Below the pieces are notes generated by a model that saw only the letters and a program-made list of their open reading frames with translations, had not been told where the DNA came from and did no database searches. DNA of 16,919 nucleotides from an uncultured Selenomonadales bacterium. GTDB taxonomy: Bacteria > Bacillota > Negativicutes > Selenomonadales > Selenomonadaceae. Positions 13,415 through 16,919 of this stretch are shown piece by piece (the first letter of the stretch is position 1; each line of letters begins with the position of its first letter). The stretch spans positions 1 through 16,919 of the forward strand of contig CALGGV010000215.1 in the NCBI GenBank assembly GCA_937915725.1, written 5' to 3'. The translations under genes and the position numbers were made by a program.

Positions 13415-15250
13415 ATGGAAACTAAAATTTCACTTATTGAAAAAATTTTCCCTGAAGTTATCACGGAAAAAAATTTTGACGGCACAATAAAAAAAGCCGT
13501 TGACTTCGACAAATTGAAAGAAATTTTGTCTGAAGAAATTTCTGACGCGCCGGAAAGTTACACTTTTAATTGGGTGGGCAAAAACGCCGCCCGCGCTGAC
13601 GCTTACAGAAAAATTAATAAAACTTTGCGCCCCTGCGTCGTTGAATCCAAAAATTTTGACACTACCGAAAATCTTTACATTGAAGGCGACAACCTCGAAG
13701 TTTTGAAACTTTTGCAACAATCTTACCTTCACAAAATCAAAATGATTTATATCGACCCGCCTTATAACACCGGCAACGACTTTATTTATCACGATAAATT
13801 TGTTACAGACGCCGAAGAATACGCCGCCGAAACCAAACTTTTTGACGACGACGGCAATAAAAATTTTGTCGAAAATACCGAATCTAATCCACGCTTTCAC
13901 AGCGATTGGTGCTCTATGATTTATTCACGCCTCCTCCTTGCCAGAAATTTGCTGACTGATGACGGCGTTATTTTTATTTCTATCGACGACAACGAACAAG
14001 CCAACTTGAAAAAAATCTGTGACGAAGTTTTTGGCGAAAAAAATTTTGTCGCGCAGATAATTTGGGAGCGAGCTTACGCGCCCGTTAATCTGAAAAAACA
14101 TTTTTCTACAAGCCACGATTATATTTTGTGTTATGCTAAAAATTTGCAAAATTTAATTTGTAACGGCTTGCCACGAAATGTAACTGCAAATGACAGATAC
14201 AAAAACCCAGACAACGACCCACGCGGCGTTTGGAAGTCTGGCGATTTTTCAGTTGGTCCGATTGTTGAAAAACAAGTTTATGAAATTACAACTCCAAGTG
14301 GTAGAAAAGTTTTGCCGCCGTCGGGAAGATGTTGGCGCGTTACTAAAGAACGTTTTGAAGAATTAGTTACAGATAACCGCGTTTATTTTGGCGAAGATGG
14401 AAATAATGTACCGTCCGTTAAAAGATTTTTATCAGAAGTCAAACAAGGTATGACACCAATGACAATTTGGAAATATGAAGAAGTTGGACACTCTCAAGAC
14501 GCCACAAAATTTTTAAAGGAACTTTTTGACGATAAATCAATTTTCACATATCCCAAGCCGGTTGAATTAATTAAACGTTGTTTGGAACTTTATGCGGATA
14601 AAGAATCAATAGTTTTAGATTTTTTTAGTGGGAGTGCAACGACGGCGCACGCGGTGCTTGCGTTGAATGCGGAAGACGGCGGGCGGCGAAGATTTATAAT
14701 GGTACAGTTGCCGGAAAAATGCGCTGCAAAATCAGAGGCTTACAAGGCAGGTTACAAAAATATTTGCGAAATTGGCAAGGAGCGAATACGGCGCGCCGGT
14801 GAAAAAATAAAATCAGAATCGCCCTTGATAACCGGCGATTTAGATGTAGGTTTTCGCGTTTTGAAAATTGACGAAACGAACTTTAAAAATTTTTCTGTAA
14901 GTCCTGCGGAGCTAACGCAAGAAATGCTGAAAGATTTTGCAGACAACATAAAGGCAGACAGAAACGCGCTTGATTTACTTTTTGAGTGCTTGATAAATTG
15001 GGGCGTGGAGTTGCATTTGAATCACGCGCAAGAAACATTTGAAGGCGCAACAGTTCACAGCTACGCGGAAAATTTTTTGGTTGCCTGTTTCGATAAAAAT
15101 ATTTCACTTGAAGTTGTAAAATTTATGGCACAGAAAAATCCGCTCCGCGCAGTTTTTATAGACGCTTGCTTTAAAAGCGACTCCGATAAAATTAACGCAG
15201 GCGAAATTTTTAAACTCTACGCGCCAAATGCAAAATTCAAAGTTATTTGA
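13415..15250 (+). CDS. mod: Type III restriction-modification system, DNA methyltransferase subunit
   Basis: Mod recognises an asymmetric DNA site and methylates adenine N6 on one strand using SAM; with Res it forms the type III restriction complex. The 611-residue product has motif order IV then I, as in beta-class enzymes: IDPPYNTGNDF with DPPY at residues 114-117, and LDFFSGSATTAHAV with Asp402-Phe-Phe-Ser-Gly-Ser407. The stretch between them (about 210-380) is the expected target-recognition region, and SDWCSMIYSRLLLARNLL with DDGVIFISIDDNE is typical of the family. GAGG precedes ATG 13415 at 5 nt. I see no simple-sequence repeat of the kind that switches phase-variable mod genes. The stop codon overlaps the vapB ribosome binding site. 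Confidence 0.95.
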   Translation: METKISLIEKIFPEVITEKNFDGTIKKAVDFDKLKEILSEEISDAPESYTFNWVGKNAARADAYRKINKTLRPCVVESKNFDTTENLYIEGDNLEVLKLLQQSYLHKIKMIYIDPPYNTGNDFIYHDKFVTDAEEYAAETKLFDDDGNKNFVENTESNPRFHSDWCSMIYSRLLLARNLLTDDGVIFISIDDNEQANLKKICDEVFGEKNFVAQIIWERAYAPVNLKKHFSTSHDYILCYAKNLQNLICNGLPRNVTANDRYKNPDNDPRGVWKSGDFSVGPIVEKQVYEITTPSGRKVLPPSGRCWRVTKERFEELVTDNRVYFGEDGNNVPSVKRFLSEVKQGMTPMTIWKYEEVGHSQDATKFLKELFDDKSIFTYPKPVELIKRCLELYADKESIVLDFFSGSATTAHAVLALNAEDGGRRRFIMVQLPEKCAAKSEAYKAGYKNICEIGKERIRRAGEKIKSESPLITGDLDVGFRVLKIDETNFKNFSVSPAELTQEMLKDFADNIKADRNALDLLFECLINWGVELHLNHAQETFEGATVHSYAENFLVACFDKNISLEVVKFMAQKNPLRAVFIDACFKSDSDKINAGEIFKLYAPNAKFKVI

Positions 15251-15263
15251 GGAGGTAATTTTT

Positions 15264-15470
15264 ATGGAAAAGGCAGAAGTAATTAAAATTGGCGAGGAGC
15301 AGTTAGTCCGCTTGCCAAAAGATTTTAATTTAAAAAATGATGAAGTTTTAATTCGTCGTATTGGGAGTATGCTTGTTTTGGTTCCCAAAAATGACAGGAT
15401 GAATCTTTTTGAAGAGGCGATTAACGGTTTTACCGATGATTTTTTCCCGAATGGTCGTGAGGCGAAGTAA
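15264..15470 (+). CDS. vapB: VapB/VagC-like antitoxin (AbrB-type DNA-binding)
   Basis: The 68-residue product matches the VapB/VagC pattern: a short N-terminal swapped-hairpin DNA-binding domain (KAEVIKIGEEQLVRLPKDF at about 3-21, then DEVLIRRIGSMLVLVP) and an acidic-aromatic tail (NLFEEAINGFTDDFF) that would bind the toxin. Such antitoxins neutralise VapC RNases and repress their own promoter. ATG 15264 has an excellent GAGGAGG that overlaps the mod stop. A longer in-frame start at 15228 lies inside mod and is rejected. The stop overlaps the vapC start in TAATG. No separate promoter is evident, so expression probably depends on mod transcription. Confidence 0.9.
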   Translation: MEKAEVIKIGEEQLVRLPKDFNLKNDEVLIRRIGSMLVLVPKNDRMNLFEEAINGFTDDFFPNGREAK

Positions 15471-15838
15471 TGAAAAATAAACCTGCGATCGTTTCGCAAA
15501 AAGTTAATGAGCATTTGGGCAACGGCGACGAGTTGTGCATTTCTACAATCACTTTGGCAGAATTGGAACACGGCTATCAAAAAAGCATTCACAAAGAAAA
15601 AAATTTGGATTCTTTAATAACGTTTTTGGTTTGTGTAACAATTCTTCCATTTGACGCGGCGGCTACTGTAGAATACGGCAAAATTTGCGCTTATTTGGAA
15701 AGTCAAGGCAAAGTTATCGGTACAATGGATATGTTAATTGCGGCGCACGCACTCTCACAAGATTTAAAACTGGTTACAAACAATGTAAGAGAATTTGAGC
15801 GCGTACCGAATTTACAAGTTGAAAATTGGAGCGAATGA
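15470..15838 (+). CDS. vapC: VapC-like PIN-domain toxin lacking the N-terminal catalytic strand
   Basis: PIN-domain VapC proteins are metal-dependent RNases, usually cutting tRNA or rRNA. The 122-residue product has the middle and late active-site regions: Glu31 in ISTITLAELEHG, Asp87 in IGTMDMLIAAHA, and TNNVREF around 103-109. But family members start with a strand carrying an LDTN-type motif, whose Asp is the first metal ligand. Here the protein starts directly at KNKPAIVSQ, which normally follows that strand. The frame cannot be extended: a TGA lies 12 nt upstream, at 15458. About 12-15 residues seem lost, so the protein is probably catalytically dead or has a changed role. It overlaps vapB by 1 nt and ends 1 nt before res. 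Confidence 0.85.
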   Translation: MKNKPAIVSQKVNEHLGNGDELCISTITLAELEHGYQKSIHKEKNLDSLITFLVCVTILPFDAAATVEYGKICAYLESQGKVIGTMDMLIAAHALSQDLKLVTNNVREFERVPNLQVENWSE

Positions 15839-15839
15839 A

Positions 15840-16919
15840 ATGAAACTGCAATTCAAATATCAAAAGTTTCAAGCAGACGCGGCACAGTCAGTGGTTGAAG
15901 TTTTTGCAGGGCAATCCTCAGCAGTGCAAAATTATTTTATTGATTCGGGAATGAACAAAAGCAGGCAATCAGAATTTTTGGTGGAAAATTATTTGGGCGC
16001 GGCAAATTCCAAAATCACTTTAAGGGACGAAGAAATTTTGGAAAATCTGCAAAAAGTTCAGCGCAAAAATAATCTTGTACAATCTGAAAAACTTGAAAAA
16101 ACCGACGGCGGAATAAATTTAACAATCGAAATGGAAACGGGCGTTGGCAAAACTTACACCTATATAAAAACTATGTATGAACTCAACAGAAATTTTGGCT
16201 GGAGCAAATTTATAATCGTTGTGCCGAGCATTGCAATTCGTGAGGGCGTCTACAAAACTTTTCAAGTCACAGAATCTCATTTTGCTGAAGAATATGGCAA
16301 GAAAATAAAATTTTTTATTTACAATTCGGCGCAGCTTACAGAAATTGAACATTTCGCCGAAGATAAAGAAATAAACGCAATGATTATAAATTCGCAGGCG
16401 TTTAACTCGCGCAGTGAAACTTCACGCAGAATCAGAATGGAGCTTGATGAATTTCGGAGCCGCCGCCCGATTGACGTTATTGCAAAAACTAATCCAATTT
16501 TGATAATTGACGAGCCGCAGTCAGTCGAAGGCGCAAAAACTAAAGAAAGTTTGAGAGAATTTAAGCCGATTTTAACTTTGAGGTATTCTGCGACGCACAG
16601 GGAATTTTACAACTTGATTTATCGCCTTGACGCAATAGACGCTTACAACAAAAAACTTGTCAAAGAAATTAACGTGACGGGAATTAAAACAAGCGGAACA
16701 ACTGCAAGTTCAGGTTATATTTATCTTGAAAAATTGAACTTTGCGCCAAACAAGCCGCCGACTGCCACAATTCATTTTGACTGCAAAACTAAAAGCGGTA
16801 TTCGCAAAAAAATTCAAACTGTCAGTCAAGATTTTAACATTTATGAACATTCCGGCGAACTGGACGAATATAAAAATAATTTTATCGTGAAATTTATTGA
16901 CGGGCGCGATAATTCGCTT
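15840..16919 (+). CDS. res: Type III restriction-modification system, restriction (helicase-nuclease) subunit; partial
   Basis: Res is the ATP-dependent superfamily 2 translocase and nuclease of type III systems. The first 360 codons are in the window and the 3' part runs off the end. Helicase motif I is METGVGKTYTYIKT (Walker A, 98-111). Motif Ia is IIVVPSIAIREGV. Motif II is IIDEPQ with DEP at 224-226. Motif III is RYSATHRE with SAT at 250-252. The C-terminal RecA domain and the endonuclease domain would follow. ATG 15840 has GGAG 8-9 nt upstream inside the vapC end, and the vapC stop is 1 nt away, so translation is coupled through vapBC to mod. Confidence 0.95.
   Translation, partial: MKLQFKYQKFQADAAQSVVEVFAGQSSAVQNYFIDSGMNKSRQSEFLVENYLGAANSKITLRDEEILENLQKVQRKNNLVQSEKLEKTDGGINLTIEMETGVGKTYTYIKTMYELNRNFGWSKFIIVVPSIAIREGVYKTFQVTESHFAEEYGKKIKFFIYNSAQLTEIEHFAEDKEINAMIINSQAFNSRSETSRRIRMELDEFRSRRPIDVIAKTNPILIIDEPQSVEGAKTKESLREFKPILTLRYSATHREFYNLIYRLDAIDAYNKKLVKEINVTGIKTSGTTASSGYIYLEKLNFAPNKPPTATIHFDCKTKSGIRKKIQTVSQDFNIYEHSGELDEYKNNFIVKFIDGRDNSL

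Noticed and set aside
13430..13900. 156-codon minus-strand frame opposite mod
   Set aside because: It is antisense to the N-terminal part of a clearly conserved methyltransferase and rich in Phe, Val and Asn from codon complementarity.
13415..15250. Phase-variable mod gene
   Set aside because: No tandem tetra- or pentanucleotide tract or long homopolymer was seen in the coding region; short A-runs are normal for this base composition.

Overview
The window is AT-rich DNA from a bacterium, most likely an anaerobic Firmicute of the Negativicutes (Selenomonas/Megamonas-like) type. Three things point there. There is a 1176-residue single-chain pyruvate:ferredoxin oxidoreductase. The run proB-proA-(small gene)-nadD-yqeK-(LCP-like) matches the order I associate with that group. 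Promoters are sigma-A-like, with TTG/GTG starts and strong AGGAG ribosome binding sites. The lineage is inference; no rRNA is present.

Positions 1-6430 hold housekeeping and metabolic genes on the minus strand. In transcription order these are an FkbM-type methyltransferase and a 4Fe-4S aldo/keto reductase (closed by a clear terminator), then a promoter followed by proB, proA, a 48-codon membrane peptide gene, nadD, yqeK and the first 52 codons of a membrane-anchored protein. The nadD-yqeK gap carries a 78-bp tandem repeat. Its third unit appears to be split by a ~252-bp MITE-like insertion with terminal inverted repeats and a 4-bp direct repeat at its ends. Three intergenic spots, each touching or closely following a stop codon, carry period-7 heptanucleotide arrays.

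Positions 6431-11610 hold nifJ/por on the minus strand, divergent from marR on the plus strand, followed by a pirin gene. marR has a consensus promoter whose spacer contains the palindrome CTAATTAG. The same palindrome occurs twice more between marR and the pirin gene. The second of these copies follows a decayed duplicate of the marR 3' end. This looks like an autoregulated MarR-pirin circuit.

Positions 11611-12667 carry no intact ordinary gene. They hold an ORF-less group II intron of about 600 nt (clear domain 5 with a CGC triad, domain 6, probable domain 3, and an 18-codon stub where the intron protein would start). Next to it are a 36-codon Asn-rich mini-ORF and a broken reading frame.

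Positions 12668-16919 form a plus-strand defence cassette: HAD phosphatase, type III modification methyltransferase (mod), VapB-like antitoxin, VapC-like PIN toxin, and the type III restriction subunit (res, cut by the window end). The toxin-antitoxin pair sits between mod and res with overlapping or nearly abutting junctions. The VapC lacks the N-terminal strand with the first catalytic Asp. This cassette is the most distinctive system in the window.
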